Positions 13,811 through 22,456 of a DNA stretch of 24,346 bases are shown here, one piece after another. The position numbers were made by a program, and so were the translations under genes. Every line of letters begins with the position of its first letter. The stretch's first letter is position 1. The DNA is from Pseudomonadota bacterium (GTDB taxonomy: Bacteria; Pseudomonadota; Alphaproteobacteria; Paracaedibacterales; CAITNM01), in contig JAPLON010000084.1 of the NCBI GenBank assembly GCA_026400695.1, positions 1-24,346 on the forward strand, in the 5' to 3' direction. The notes beneath the pieces were generated by a model. It saw only the letters and a list, made by a program, of their open reading frames with translations. It searched no databases and was not told the origin of the DNA.

Positions 13811-14242
13811 ATGAATTATATGCTGCATGCCATAGGTTTGGCAGAATTGGCCATAAATAATGATGAGGTTCCTGTTGGTGCGGTTTTAGTAAACAACGAG
13901 CAAATTATTGCCCAAGCACATAACACATGTAAGGCAAATAATCATTCATTGCAACATGCAGAAATGCTAGTCATACAACAGGCCATTGAAAATTTAAAAA
14001 CACCATACCTAGAAACATGCACCCTTTATGTAACCCTTGAACCCTGCCCCATGTGCGCTGCGGTAATTGCCCAAGCAAGAGTTGGCAAAGTTATTTTTGG
14101 TGCTTATGACCCTAAAAGTGGTGGCATTGAACATGGTCCACAAATATTTAAACATTCTCATTTTCAACCCCAAATCATTGGCGGAGTTTTAGAAAGTCAG
14201 TGCGCAGAGCTTTTAAAAAATTTTTTCCTTAAAAAACGCTAG
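13811..14242 (+). CDS. tadA: tRNA-specific adenosine deaminase TadA
   Basis: TadA deaminates adenosine 34 to inosine in the anticodon of tRNA-Arg(ACG), and is essential in most bacteria. The deaminase zinc site is complete: HAE at 49-51 (zinc His49 and proton-shuttle Glu51) and PCPMC at 78-82 (zinc Cys79 and Cys82), with DEVPVGAVLV at 18-27 ahead. The start at 13811 gives 143 residues and a family-like N-terminus; in-frame ATGs at 13799 and 13748 exist, but the latter lies upstream of the extended -10 promoter. The palindrome GGAAATATTTCC overlaps the stop codon. The carbonic anhydrase gene follows in the same direction after 58 bases. Confidence 0.92.
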   Translation: MNYMLHAIGLAELAINNDEVPVGAVLVNNEQIIAQAHNTCKANNHSLQHAEMLVIQQAIENLKTPYLETCTLYVTLEPCPMCAAVIAQARVGKVIFGAYDPKSGGIEHGPQIFKHSHFQPQIIGGVLESQCAELLKNFFLKKR

Positions 14243-14300
14243 GAAATATTTCCTTGTCATTGTAACCTTGCCAAATACTCAATAAATCAGGTTGCTTCCC

Positions 14301-14948
14301 ATGCCAGAAGAAATTAGAAGAGTTGTGGATGGATATAAAAAATTCAAAAAAGAATACTTTGAAGAAAAAACCCAAACGTTTCAAAATCTTGTAGATAACG
14401 GACAAAAACCAAAGATTTTAGTTATTGCGTGCTCAGACTCTAGAGTAGATCCAGCAATTGTTACCAACAGCAAACCTGGCGACCTGTTTGTAATTAGAAA
14501 CGTTGCCAACCTTATCCCCCCGTATGAGCCAGACAATGGCTACCATGGCACAAGTGCTGCCCTAGAATTTGGCGTATGTACCCTAAATGTTGAACATATC
14601 ATTATTTTTGGTCACACCCAATGTGGTGGAATTAACAGTATCATTGAGGAAAACGATTCTAGCCAACCAATGTGGTTTATTGAGAATTGGATGAAAATAG
14701 CCAAGCCATCGTGCGTACAAGCAATAAATGAAAATCCAGAAACAGAACCTGAAAAACTTAGCGAACTTTGTGGCCAATATTCTTTAATTAATTCTTTGAA
14801 GAACCTGCGAACTTTTCCATGGATTAATCAAAAGGTTTTAGATGGTGAGCTATCACTACATGCCTGGAACTTTGACCTGCCAACCGGAACCATTAAAGTA
14901 TATGATGAGGAACGTCAGGTATTCACAGAGCTTAATGGCCTTTATTAA
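14301..14948 (+). CDS. Beta-class carbonic anhydrase
   Basis: It interconverts CO2 and bicarbonate in the cytoplasm, supplying bicarbonate for carboxylation reactions and balancing pH. The zinc ligands are visible: Cys44 in ACSDSRVDP (with the Asp46/Arg48 dyad) and His105 and Cys108 in GHTQCGG. The start ATG at 14301 gives 215 residues, typical of the class; a TTG three codons upstream is less likely. The Shine-Dalgarno is weak (CAGG at 14288-14291). It is probably co-transcribed with tadA. The C-terminus (LHAWNFDLPTGTIKVYDE) matches the usual end of bacterial beta enzymes. Confidence 0.92.
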   Translation: MPEEIRRVVDGYKKFKKEYFEEKTQTFQNLVDNGQKPKILVIACSDSRVDPAIVTNSKPGDLFVIRNVANLIPPYEPDNGYHGTSAALEFGVCTLNVEHIIIFGHTQCGGINSIIEENDSSQPMWFIENWMKIAKPSCVQAINENPETEPEKLSELCGQYSLINSLKNLRTFPWINQKVLDGELSLHAWNFDLPTGTIKVYDEERQVFTELNGLY

Positions 14949-14971
14949 TTATAACAACTAAAAAATTTCGG

Positions 14972-15098
14972 TTCTGCAGATGAGCAAAAGCATTTAAACT
15001 TTGGCAGCAATTCTTGGAAATTTTTAGCAGCATCTAACCCTCTTTTGCTGCAAAAAATCTAACAGAATTCTTTTGCCTTCAACAGATGCGACAGAACC
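14972..15098. repeat. Flanking direct repeat of the giant secreted-protein gene, copy A (decayed coding remnant)
   Basis: About 127 bases match 19938-20063 in the same orientation. The plus-strand frame begins S-A-D-E-Q-K-H-L-N-F-G-S-N-S here and S-E-D-E-Q-K-N-L-N-F-G-S-N-S in the other copy, then is broken here by a frameshift and a TAA. It ends 17 bases from the stop codon of the giant gene. Confidence 0.7.
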
Positions 15099-15114
15099 TG
15101 GAAAAAGAAACCAG

Positions 15115-18100
15115 CTATTTGTGCACCTCACTACTCTGAGCCACGTTGGGCCTATTTAACATGCCCTTTAATCGCTGAGCATAATCACCCACTATTTTAT
15201 TATTATCCGGCACAGATTCCTCAACTGCTTTCCGTGCTTCTGCAATTCCCTGATCTTTTTCTACTAGTTTTGTAAATAATATAATTGACAAACCTTTCAC
15301 GGCATTATTAGTGCTAGCAATACCTGCTTTTGCTACATCTATAGCTTCTTTAAACCCCTGATCTTTTGTAAATAGCTGTACAAATAGCTTAAGTCCACTA
15401 ATACCAGCTATACCACTAGCAATACCTGCTTTTGCTGCCTCTATAGCTTCTTTAAATCCTTGATCTTTTGCAACGAGTGCTTCCAATAATTTGAAAGCGC
15501 TCTCAATAACAGGATAATCACGATTACTTATTTCTTCAGTTATTACTTTAACTGCTGCTTTTGCTGCTAAATCAAATGACATACCTTTTACAACGAGTGC
15601 TTCCAATAATTTGAAAGCGCTCTCGATAACACCATGATCTTGATTACTTATTACTTCAACTGCTGCTTTTGCCGCTAGATCAAATTGAGTTTTTGTGATG
15701 AATTGATCTTTTTCTGTAACAAGATCCGCTAATAAGATGCATGCTTTCTTTCGAACTTCATAGTTAAAACCATGCTCGACTCCTATAGCTAATACCTCCG
15801 CTACTAAATCAAATTGACCTTTTTCAATAAACACATCAAACAACTTGAAAGCAGTATCTGGGTATGCCATCTCTATTGCCTTAGTCGCTACTTCTTTTAC
15901 TTCTTCAAATTGACCTTTTTCAATAAGCACCTTAAATAAGTTGTAAGCAGCGACAGGAGGATAGGGACTATTTATTTCCTTCGTTGCTGTCTGTACTACT
16001 GCTTTATAAATTTCATCTTTTGTGTCAAATTGACCTATTTCAATAAGCGCCTTAGATAATATCAAAGCTTTTGCACTGATTAATTTATCTTTACTCTTTA
16101 TACATTCAACTACTGCCTTTTTTGCTGCCTCAAATTGACCTTTTTCAACAAGCATTTCCAATAATTTGCAAGCAGTATCTCTGACAGAAGAATCGGGACT
16201 ATTTATCCCCTCCGTTGCTGACTTTTGTGCTTCATTAAATTGATTTTTTGCAATAAGTGCTTTAAATAAGGCAAAAGCATTTTCACGGGTAATTTTACTC
16301 TTTATACATTCAGCGGCTAATTCTTCGGCTTGCTTATAAAGCTGATCACTAATTGTCACTAAATACTGACACCAAATTAGATAAGCATTCATTTTTTCAT
16401 AGTCATTACTGTTTTTAGCGTCTTCTATATGAGACTTCACCTGATTAATGTATTTGCTTAAAATCATTGCACTAATTTTTGGTGCCTTACCGAGCAATTC
16501 AGCTGGGTAAATTTGTGATTTACCTTGACCGCTTTGATACGCAGTACTGGCAATTGATTTAAATAAATCAAAATTAGGGTTTAGCTCTAATATTTGTTCT
16601 ATTCCATTGACATTATCATTCCTTAAAAGATCAACATACTGTGTTTCAGCAGTTATTGTTTCATATACCTTTTGTGCGTTTAGTTGTATACGCCGGTACA
16701 ATCTTTGAAGATTAGCGGGATACTCTTTTGAAGATGCTGAGCTTGCTAGAGATGATGAGCTTGATGAAGAAGATGAGTTTAATAAAGCAGGTGACAAAGG
16801 GTTATGCTGCTGTAACCATTGTGTAAGATCATTTTTAACCATATCACGCAATGCTTTTAAATAACCTGATTTTGGAATTTTCTTAAAATGGCGTCTAATT
16901 TGAACCTTATGAGGATCTAACATAATACTTGGCCTTAAGAAAATACGTGCCTGAATACTATTCAAGTCAGATCTAAGTGGTTCTAATATATGGTTTGCTT
17001 CTTCCGGATTTTCCCTTAATTTGGTTAAAAATTTATTAGGATTTAAATCGGCTTTTTGCTCCGCAAAGTTTTGATAAAGACCTTTACCCATAGTACCTGA
17101 TAAATAGACAATATCATCAACAACTGCTGGATTAATAAAGATTTGTAATAGTTGATTTTGTGAGTCTGTTCCAAAATAGCGTTCAAACAAGTCAAAATAC
17201 TTTTTTGTATTCGTAAGGCCAAATTGGAAAAGTATATTGCGTAAAAGGTTTTCATAGACTGGAGCCCGGACTGAACTATCTTCATGCAGTAAATCAAAAG
17301 TTGATGAAGTATCAGTATTAGGATTACCAAAAAGATTAATATTGGTTGAAATCCCCTTTTCATTAAAATCACCTTCATAGTTATCTAATTTTGAAAAATC
17401 TTTATTTTGCTTTTTTACCTGATCTGCTACAAATGCCTCAACGTTTCGCAGACCTTTAAAAGAAGCATCAAATGCACGTAAATAATAGATACTAAATTCT
17501 GAGTCGTTACTAGGACTCTTCAATTGTAGATAGCATTTAATTGCTGTAATTATATCGTAAATAAATGCCATTTTGTCTTGCAAAGTATGGTAAAAGACAA
17601 ACCAATCAGGCATTTCCCTTTCTTTTTGCATGGCGCTTAGAATTACTTTTCTGTAATTTGTAACTGCTGCTGTAGGACTAAACTCTTGAAAATAGCTTTT
17701 AGAGTTGGGTGTCGTACTTACATGTTGTAAAAATAGGTAAACATTTTGCAAATCATTGTTTGTAACATATGATTGGCGCGCTTGCTGCTCTAAGCTCCAT
17801 TTTAAGTAAGCATCAGTAGCAGTTTGCTTTGGCAGCTTCTGACTGGTTAAAACATCTTCATGTACACATGTAGGTTCTGCATTAAGATTTGAGAATAACT
17901 TATGTATATTTTCCTCATCTTCCGCCCGTGGATCAAAAAATGGTGGATTTGGATATGTTATTGTTGCAGCAGGTACAAGAGTTGAAACTAAAGCTGTACT
18001 AGAAGACGCAGCTGCACCATCTGTAACATTAGTAGGTCTTGGACACCCAATACTGCCTTGCGTATGAACTTTAGGCACCTGACTATTTGCAGCTAAAGCT

Positions 18101-19707
18101 TCTAACCACGCAACAACAGGAGCTTGTCGTAGCATATCCATTAAAGGGTGGTGGATATAAATTTCTTTATTGTCAACTCTTAAAGCATATTGCTTTTCAT
18201 TGTGCTCGTCATTTTCGGTATCAAGGTTAGAATGGACAAGAGCTAGTAAAACCTCAACATCTACCCAATCAAAATCTCTGTATTTTCCATTGCTCCCACC
18301 AATCGGTTTGTTAAGTTCTTCCATAAATATTGCAGGTTCTTTATAGTCCACATTCATTAAATACATACGATGTAAAGCATCAGTTGTATTACCACCTTTG
18401 ATTAAATCATGGGATGGTGCATCAACCAGATCATCTGGTGATGCCTGATAGATCCTCATGGATTCTTCGTCTACTTCACTTACAGCTGCATTTAACAAGG
18501 TTTTATCAGTGTTATCAGCTTCGACACCAAAGTTACTCCACCAATCATTCCTGACACTTTTAGCAAGCAACACTTTTTTACGGCCATCAGTGCCAGTCGC
18601 CACCATTAAAATAGATACGAATGACTTATTCGCAATTGCTACAGCAAAAGGATGGGCCAGTTCATATTGAGTTACTGGTTGTACCTGATCGTAATAATAT
18701 GCCTTTAAAGATTCTAAGCGATTAATCAAATTTGATTTTAATTTGGCGTAGTCTTTAATGTTGAGCCAATCATTATACTGATCTGCAGTTTTAAGGATTA
18801 CCTCTTGTAATGCAACAAGCTTTTCAATTTGTTTTAAAATATCTGCTTGGGTTAAATTACCATAAAAATTTTTACCATCAGTACTTGCAGGAAGGTTTTG
18901 ATTAAGGGGAGATTTTTGTCCTCTTAAAGTATAAAGGTCATTAACAGCTGTACTAAAATCATAACCAGTTGTTGCTTTTAACTCTCCTGTAGCTCGGTAA
19001 CGTAAGGATCCGCCATTATCCATGCGATAAATTTCACCACCACTAAACCGTAAATTTTTACCGCCGCTAACTACCAAGTCCCAATTGGCCATAAACGCAT
19101 CAACCACAAAGCCTCTGGCAATGTTTACGCTTTGTAGACGCAATGCATCTGTGTTTGCAATACCTAAATCATCACCTGGTAAGTATTCCGTAATACGGCT
19201 CAGCTTACCTTGATCAAGACGAATTTGAAACTTAGGCACAAGAATTCCAAAACTCGGTTCAGCTTTGCCAATTGCTTGATAAATTGCGTCAGCGAGTACT
19301 TCTTCTTTAAACTGATCAATCTTGGCACCATTTTCTGCCACTTTCTTTAAAACAAACTTGGGGGTATTTCCTTCCTTTAAAATAAATGTAGATTCTGTGC
19401 CACCCTTATCGGTTTGCTGCTGGGTAAACTGATTAATTGTTTCTGGAAAACCATTAACATCTGTAGGGAAAACGCCATTTGTAGTAGAACTACCTGCCGC
19501 AGCTCCGCCTTCTGCTAACAATACTGGTTTTGTTGCATTACTTTCTCTGTCTCCGCCCAAGATTTGAATTTTTGCTGGATCATCCTGAGGTTGTGGCAGT
19601 ACTACTGAATGCGAATGTACCTCTTTGGAAACTTTAATTGGTAAACCAGCTGGTGTACTAGAAAATAATACGTTAAGTGACGCAACTATAAATAATAAAC
19701 TACGCAT
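15115..19707 (-). CDS. Giant secreted protein: kinase-like domain, Nudix-like domain, helical-repeat solenoid
   Basis: This is a 1530-residue exported protein with signal peptide 1-20 (MRSLLFIVASLNVLFSSTPA). Residues about 100-340 look like a PI3K/HipA-type kinase fold: FVLKK (118-122), a helix with Glu135/136, hinge ITEYLPG (172-178), catalytic-loop-like NWD (208-210) with KN (217-218), and MDNGG (229-233) in the DFG position. Residues about 350-490 resemble a Nudix domain, with SEVDEES (410-416) at the REUXEE site, though the spacing to the box Gly is two residues long and Arg is Ser. Linkers are Ala/Ser-rich near 565 and 980. Residues about 1100-1515 form some eleven TPR/HEAT-like two-helix repeats of about 35 residues. 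No Shine-Dalgarno is visible. A host-directed effector with kinase or nucleotide chemistry is inferred, not shown. Confidence 0.75.
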   Translation of the reverse strand: MRSLLFIVASLNVLFSSTPAGLPIKVSKEVHSHSVVLPQPQDDPAKIQILGGDRESNATKPVLLAEGGAAAGSSTTNGVFPTDVNGFPETINQFTQQQTDKGGTESTFILKEGNTPKFVLKKVAENGAKIDQFKEEVLADAIYQAIGKAEPSFGILVPKFQIRLDQGKLSRITEYLPGDDLGIANTDALRLQSVNIARGFVVDAFMANWDLVVSGGKNLRFSGGEIYRMDNGGSLRYRATGELKATTGYDFSTAVNDLYTLRGQKSPLNQNLPASTDGKNFYGNLTQADILKQIEKLVALQEVILKTADQYNDWLNIKDYAKLKSNLINRLESLKAYYYDQVQPVTQYELAHPFAVAIANKSFVSILMVATGTDGRKKVLLAKSVRNDWWSNFGVEADNTDKTLLNAAVSEVDEESMRIYQASPDDLVDAPSHDLIKGGNTTDALHRMYLMNVDYKEPAIFMEELNKPIGGSNGKYRDFDWVDVEVLLALVHSNLDTENDEHNEKQYALRVDNKEIYIHHPLMDMLRQAPVVAWLEALAANSQVPKVHTQGSIGCPRPTNVTDGAAASSSTALVSTLVPAATITYPNPPFFDPRAEDEENIHKLFSNLNAEPTCVHEDVLTSQKLPKQTATDAYLKWSLEQQARQSYVTNNDLQNVYLFLQHVSTTPNSKSYFQEFSPTAAVTNYRKVILSAMQKEREMPDWFVFYHTLQDKMAFIYDIITAIKCYLQLKSPSNDSEFSIYYLRAFDASFKGLRNVEAFVADQVKKQNKDFSKLDNYEGDFNEKGISTNINLFGNPNTDTSSTFDLLHEDSSVRAPVYENLLRNILFQFGLTNTKKYFDLFERYFGTDSQNQLLQIFINPAVVDDIVYLSGTMGKGLYQNFAEQKADLNPNKFLTKLRENPEEANHILEPLRSDLNSIQARIFLRPSIMLDPHKVQIRRHFKKIPKSGYLKALRDMVKNDLTQWLQQHNPLSPALLNSSSSSSSSSLASSASSKEYPANLQRLYRRIQLNAQKVYETITAETQYVDLLRNDNVNGIEQILELNPNFDLFKSIASTAYQSGQGKSQIYPAELLGKAPKISAMILSKYINQVKSHIEDAKNSNDYEKMNAYLIWCQYLVTISDQLYKQAEELAAECIKSKITRENAFALFKALIAKNQFNEAQKSATEGINSPDSSVRDTACKLLEMLVEKGQFEAAKKAVVECIKSKDKLISAKALILSKALIEIGQFDTKDEIYKAVVQTATKEINSPYPPVAAYNLFKVLIEKGQFEEVKEVATKAIEMAYPDTAFKLFDVFIEKGQFDLVAEVLAIGVEHGFNYEVRKKACILLADLVTEKDQFITKTQFDLAAKAAVEVISNQDHGVIESAFKLLEALVVKGMSFDLAAKAAVKVITEEISNRDYPVIESAFKLLEALVAKDQGFKEAIEAAKAGIASGIAGISGLKLFVQLFTKDQGFKEAIDVAKAGIASTNNAVKGLSIILFTKLVEKDQGIAEARKAVEESVPDNNKIVGDYAQRLKGMLNRPNVAQSSEVHK
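15467..15660 (-). repeat. Recently duplicated solenoid repeat units within the giant gene
   Basis: The stretches starting at 15467 and 15587 share near-identical DNA, including TTCCAATAATTTGAAAGCGC, about 120 bases apart; they encode consecutive units with ESAFKLLEALV. Other units are similar only in protein. This shows recent tandem duplication of repeat units, so repeat number may vary between strains. Confidence 0.7.
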
Positions 19708-19823
19708 GTATAAAAATACTATATTTGATAATATCAGTATGGTTTACTTTAGTTAAATTATAGTTAAAATAATCGTAGTAATTTGATTTTATCAACATAT
19801 GTGGCCTTGTGCACCCAAAACCG

Positions 19824-19839
19824 CTTTGTCCCGACAAAG
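19824..19839. other. Short hairpin upstream of the giant gene
   Basis: CTTTGTC and GACAAAG are perfectly inverted around CC. It lies 117 bases before the giant gene's start, in the gap 19708-20222, which otherwise holds AT-rich DNA and the remnant at 19921-20187. There is no T run for a terminator in either direction. Confidence 0.25.
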
Positions 19840-19920
19840 TATTTATGATGTAATTTTACAATTAAACTAAGTTAAAAAAGTTTTTTAATTTAAAGTAAAG
19901 AAAATCTACATTTCATATAG

Positions 19921-20187
19921 ACAAACATCATTATCAATTCTGAAGATGAACAAAAGAACTTAAATTTTGGCAGCAATTCTCCTGAAATTTTTAACAGCAT
20001 CTATTCCTCTTTCGCTGAAAAATTTATCACATTTTTTTCATCTTCTACAGATGCGACAGAACCAAATAAAACAAGTTTAGCTAGCCTTCACAGAACTGAA
20101 TGGCTGTTACTAACTATAGGCTTTTACATTTTTTTATTCTTCACTTTTGCAATTTGCCAAAGAACATACTATCTTCATAGTAGGTAG
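19921..20187 (+). pseudogene. Start-less frame with a C-terminal membrane helix (gene remnant)
   Basis: The frame is open for 88 codons after a TAG at 19918 and has no ATG, GTG or TTG near its beginning. The product would end in a strongly hydrophobic helix (EWLLLTIGFYIFLFFTFAIC) and RTYYLHSR. Its first 40 or so codons are the copy B repeat (19938-20063), repeated in decayed form at 14972-15098. It is probably the 3' part of an old gene whose 5' part is gone, possibly at the time the giant gene arrived next to it. The SPOR gene begins 35 bases downstream. Confidence 0.4.
19938..20063. repeat. Flanking direct repeat of the giant secreted-protein gene, copy B
   Basis: This matches 14972-15098. 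Together the pair brackets the whole 4.6-kb gene as direct repeats. Confidence 0.7.
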
Positions 20188-20222
20188 TAATTTTGGCCTG
20201 AATATTACAGGAGAGTTTTTTC

Positions 20223-21668
20223 GTGTCATTTCAATTTAGGCGTCGTGGCGACGTGCATGAGCAATCACCACAACAAGAACCATTTTTTCAAAATTCCGTT
20301 CCCCAGCAACCTTTTGCTGAACAGGGATTTTACCCACAAATGGAACAGCAAAATCAGGGGTTCAACCCAAATTTTGGCATGAACAATGGGCAAATGCAGC
20401 AGCAACCTTTTATACCTCAAAATAATTTTGGAAATTTTTACGGGCAACAAAACCCTCAGCCTCAAATGACGAATCAACCGCAAGGCTACGGGTTTGGCGC
20501 TACGCAACCAGTACCACCGCAAGTTCACGGGCAAATGCAGCAACAAGAATCTTACCTGCACCCAGTCCAAGCATCACAACTGAATGCCCAAAGGGCAGCT
20601 AATTACCAAGGAAATAATTTTCAAAACCAAAACTTTCAACAGCAAAGTTATCAGCAACCTAACAATTATGCCAATCCAACGCAGAATCAAGGACAAAACT
20701 ACCAAGCTAATCCAAATTCTTTTGTACCGGATGAACCATTTCAAAATGTAGGTAACCAAGCAGCCATCACAAACCCGATGGCATATTGGAACGACCCACA
20801 ACCCCTACAAAGACCTGATGATAGCGATAGCGAATCTAACAACTCGCCTGTAAAATTATTGGTGGTCGTAGCTGGTGTTGCTTTGATAGCTGCATTTTCA
20901 TGGTTTGCTTACAAGTGGGCCAAGGCTCCATCATCCGATACCCCAACACTAATTCATGCAGATCCGGGGCCACACAAGGTTTCCCCAGATCACCGGGGTG
21001 GAATAAATATCCCTTACCAAGATAAGTTAATCTACAATCGTATTGGTGATAGCACATCTGATGATCCTGCGGAAAGACTGTTACCACCACCTGAGCAACC
21101 ATCTATGGCACAAAACAATCAGGGTTTAGCTGTTGAAAATGCGCAAAATGCACCTCAGCAACAAATGCACCCTGAGCAATTTCAGCAAAATACAAACCCT
21201 CAACAACCTATACAGCAGCAATATGTTGGACCACAGCAAAATATGCAGCAACAGCCTCAGCCTACGCAAAATCAAGCAGTTCAAAATCAGCCAATGCAAC
21301 AACAAAACCTACAGCAACAAGCTATTCAGCCACCAACTGGGCAAGTAGTAGCAAAAAAGCAAAAAATTGAAGAAACAGAAGCCGACGCTGAGCCAACCGT
21401 TGTTAAGGCCAAGCCTGCAGAAGCCATCAGTGGAAACTATTTTGTACAACTTGCAACCGTTAAATCTGAAGCTGCTGCGTTAAAAGAATGGAAGCGCCTA
21501 AAAACTAAACACAACCTAAAAGGTTTAAAATCCCAAATTAAAGAATCAGAACGCCCTGACGGAGAAACTGTTTTTAGATTATTAATGGGGCCATTTAGTG
21601 AAAAGGTGAAAGCCCTAAAATACGCAGTAAAAATAGATGGCACTAAAGTTGTGCATGTGACGGATTAG
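20223..21668 (+). CDS. SPOR-domain membrane protein with long Gln/Asn/Pro-rich regions
   Basis: SPOR domains bind glycan strands lacking stem peptides at the division septum, so this is likely a cell-division or envelope protein of FtsN-like layout. The order is a cytoplasmic Gln/Asn/Pro-rich tail (1 to about 205), one membrane helix (VKLLVVVAGVALIAAFSWFA, 210-229), a periplasmic Pro/Gln-rich region to about 380 (dense Q runs around 325-375), and the SPOR domain from GNYFVQLATV at 404 to the end. The start is GTG with a strong AGGAG at 20209-20213. The stop is one base before the next ATG, so translation is coupled. A cytoplasmic tail this rich in Gln/Asn is unusual for the family. Confidence 0.85.
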   Translation: MSFQFRRRGDVHEQSPQQEPFFQNSVPQQPFAEQGFYPQMEQQNQGFNPNFGMNNGQMQQQPFIPQNNFGNFYGQQNPQPQMTNQPQGYGFGATQPVPPQVHGQMQQQESYLHPVQASQLNAQRAANYQGNNFQNQNFQQQSYQQPNNYANPTQNQGQNYQANPNSFVPDEPFQNVGNQAAITNPMAYWNDPQPLQRPDDSDSESNNSPVKLLVVVAGVALIAAFSWFAYKWAKAPSSDTPTLIHADPGPHKVSPDHRGGINIPYQDKLIYNRIGDSTSDDPAERLLPPPEQPSMAQNNQGLAVENAQNAPQQQMHPEQFQQNTNPQQPIQQQYVGPQQNMQQQPQPTQNQAVQNQPMQQQNLQQQAIQPPTGQVVAKKQKIEETEADAEPTVVKAKPAEAISGNYFVQLATVKSEAAALKEWKRLKTKHNLKGLKSQIKESERPDGETVFRLLMGPFSEKVKALKYAVKIDGTKVVHVTD

Positions 21669-21669
21669 T

Positions 21670-22440
21670 ATGCGCTGCGCCTCTTATTGTACGGGTACTG
21701 CCTACGACATCAAAAGAATTTTTGAAACCTGGCAGGCTAGCGCTGTAACATCGCATCTTTACAGTGAAGTAGTTTTTATCTCTTTAGAAAAAGAGCGAAC
21801 CATGTGTTTTTTTGCTTATGGTTCTGTCGTATTTTGGAACCACACCACAGAAGAGGAAAAAGGCGTACTGGCTAAAATTGCAAATTTTGTAACTTCTCCT
21901 CTTTCCAACATTCAAGAGGACGTATTCACCTACAACTACGGTAATGAAACGCTCATTGAAGAAGAAGAAGACCACATTATTTTGCAATCAAATGATCCTC
22001 TGCTTAAGATCTCTCTTTCCTATGGACTGTCACAATCGGTAAAGCTTTCAAACTTTGAATATGAAATCGATCAAACCATTCAGCGCACTCGCCATCTACC
22101 GGCCGAATTAGCAGAAAAAGGAAAAATCAGCCTCTCTCGAAAAAAGATTTCTCAACACCTTGGTAAACTATTTAGTCAAAAAAACTCAATTAACCTAGAT
22201 TCATACGCACTTGATACCCCTGAATTTTTTTGGAAACGCCCTCGCTACGAACCATTTTACCAACAAGCCGTGGATTTTTTAGACATTGAAGTACGTTTGA
22301 ACATTTTAAATGGCAAGTTAAACCTTGTGCACGAATTATATCAAATACTAAGCGATGAATTAAAACACGCCCATTCTTCATTTTTGGAGTGGATTATTAT
22401 TGTTTTAATTTTATTTGAAGTAATTATTTCGTTGAGATGA
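21670..22440 (+). CDS. RMD1/RMND1 (DUF155, YagE-type) family protein
   Basis: This is a member of the DUF155 family, whose eukaryotic member RMND1 sits in the mitochondrial inner membrane and supports mitochondrial translation; the bacterial role is unknown. The 256 residues show the family features: a soluble N-terminal part with the FFAYGSVVFWNHTTEEE stretch, a middle with DQTIQRTRHLPAELAEKGKI, the FFWKRPRYEPFYQQ motif, and a single C-terminal membrane helix (SFLEWIIIVLILFEVIISL) that anchors it with the body in the cytoplasm. It starts one base after the SPOR gene stop and ends 16 bases before the ccmF frame, suggesting one operon of envelope and respiratory genes. Confidence 0.85.
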   Translation: MRCASYCTGTAYDIKRIFETWQASAVTSHLYSEVVFISLEKERTMCFFAYGSVVFWNHTTEEEKGVLAKIANFVTSPLSNIQEDVFTYNYGNETLIEEEEDHIILQSNDPLLKISLSYGLSQSVKLSNFEYEIDQTIQRTRHLPAELAEKGKISLSRKKISQHLGKLFSQKNSINLDSYALDTPEFFWKRPRYEPFYQQAVDFLDIEVRLNILNGKLNLVHELYQILSDELKHAHSSFLEWIIIVLILFEVIISLR

Positions 22441-22456
22441 TAATACGGATTTTAAC

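Noticed and set aside
15340..16330. Regular repeats in the giant gene as a CRISPR array
   Set aside because: Units are diverged, in frame and lack constant repeats with unique spacers; they encode helical repeats.
16730..16790. Poly-Ser codon tract in the giant gene as a phase-variable slippage repeat
   Set aside because: The Ser codons are mixed (TCT, TCA, AGC and others), so there is no perfect short tandem repeat to slip on.
20265..21348. Several long alternative frames on both strands across the SPOR gene
   Set aside because: They are by-products of the CAA/CAG-rich coding sequence, have no start signals of their own, and overlap a well-supported gene.
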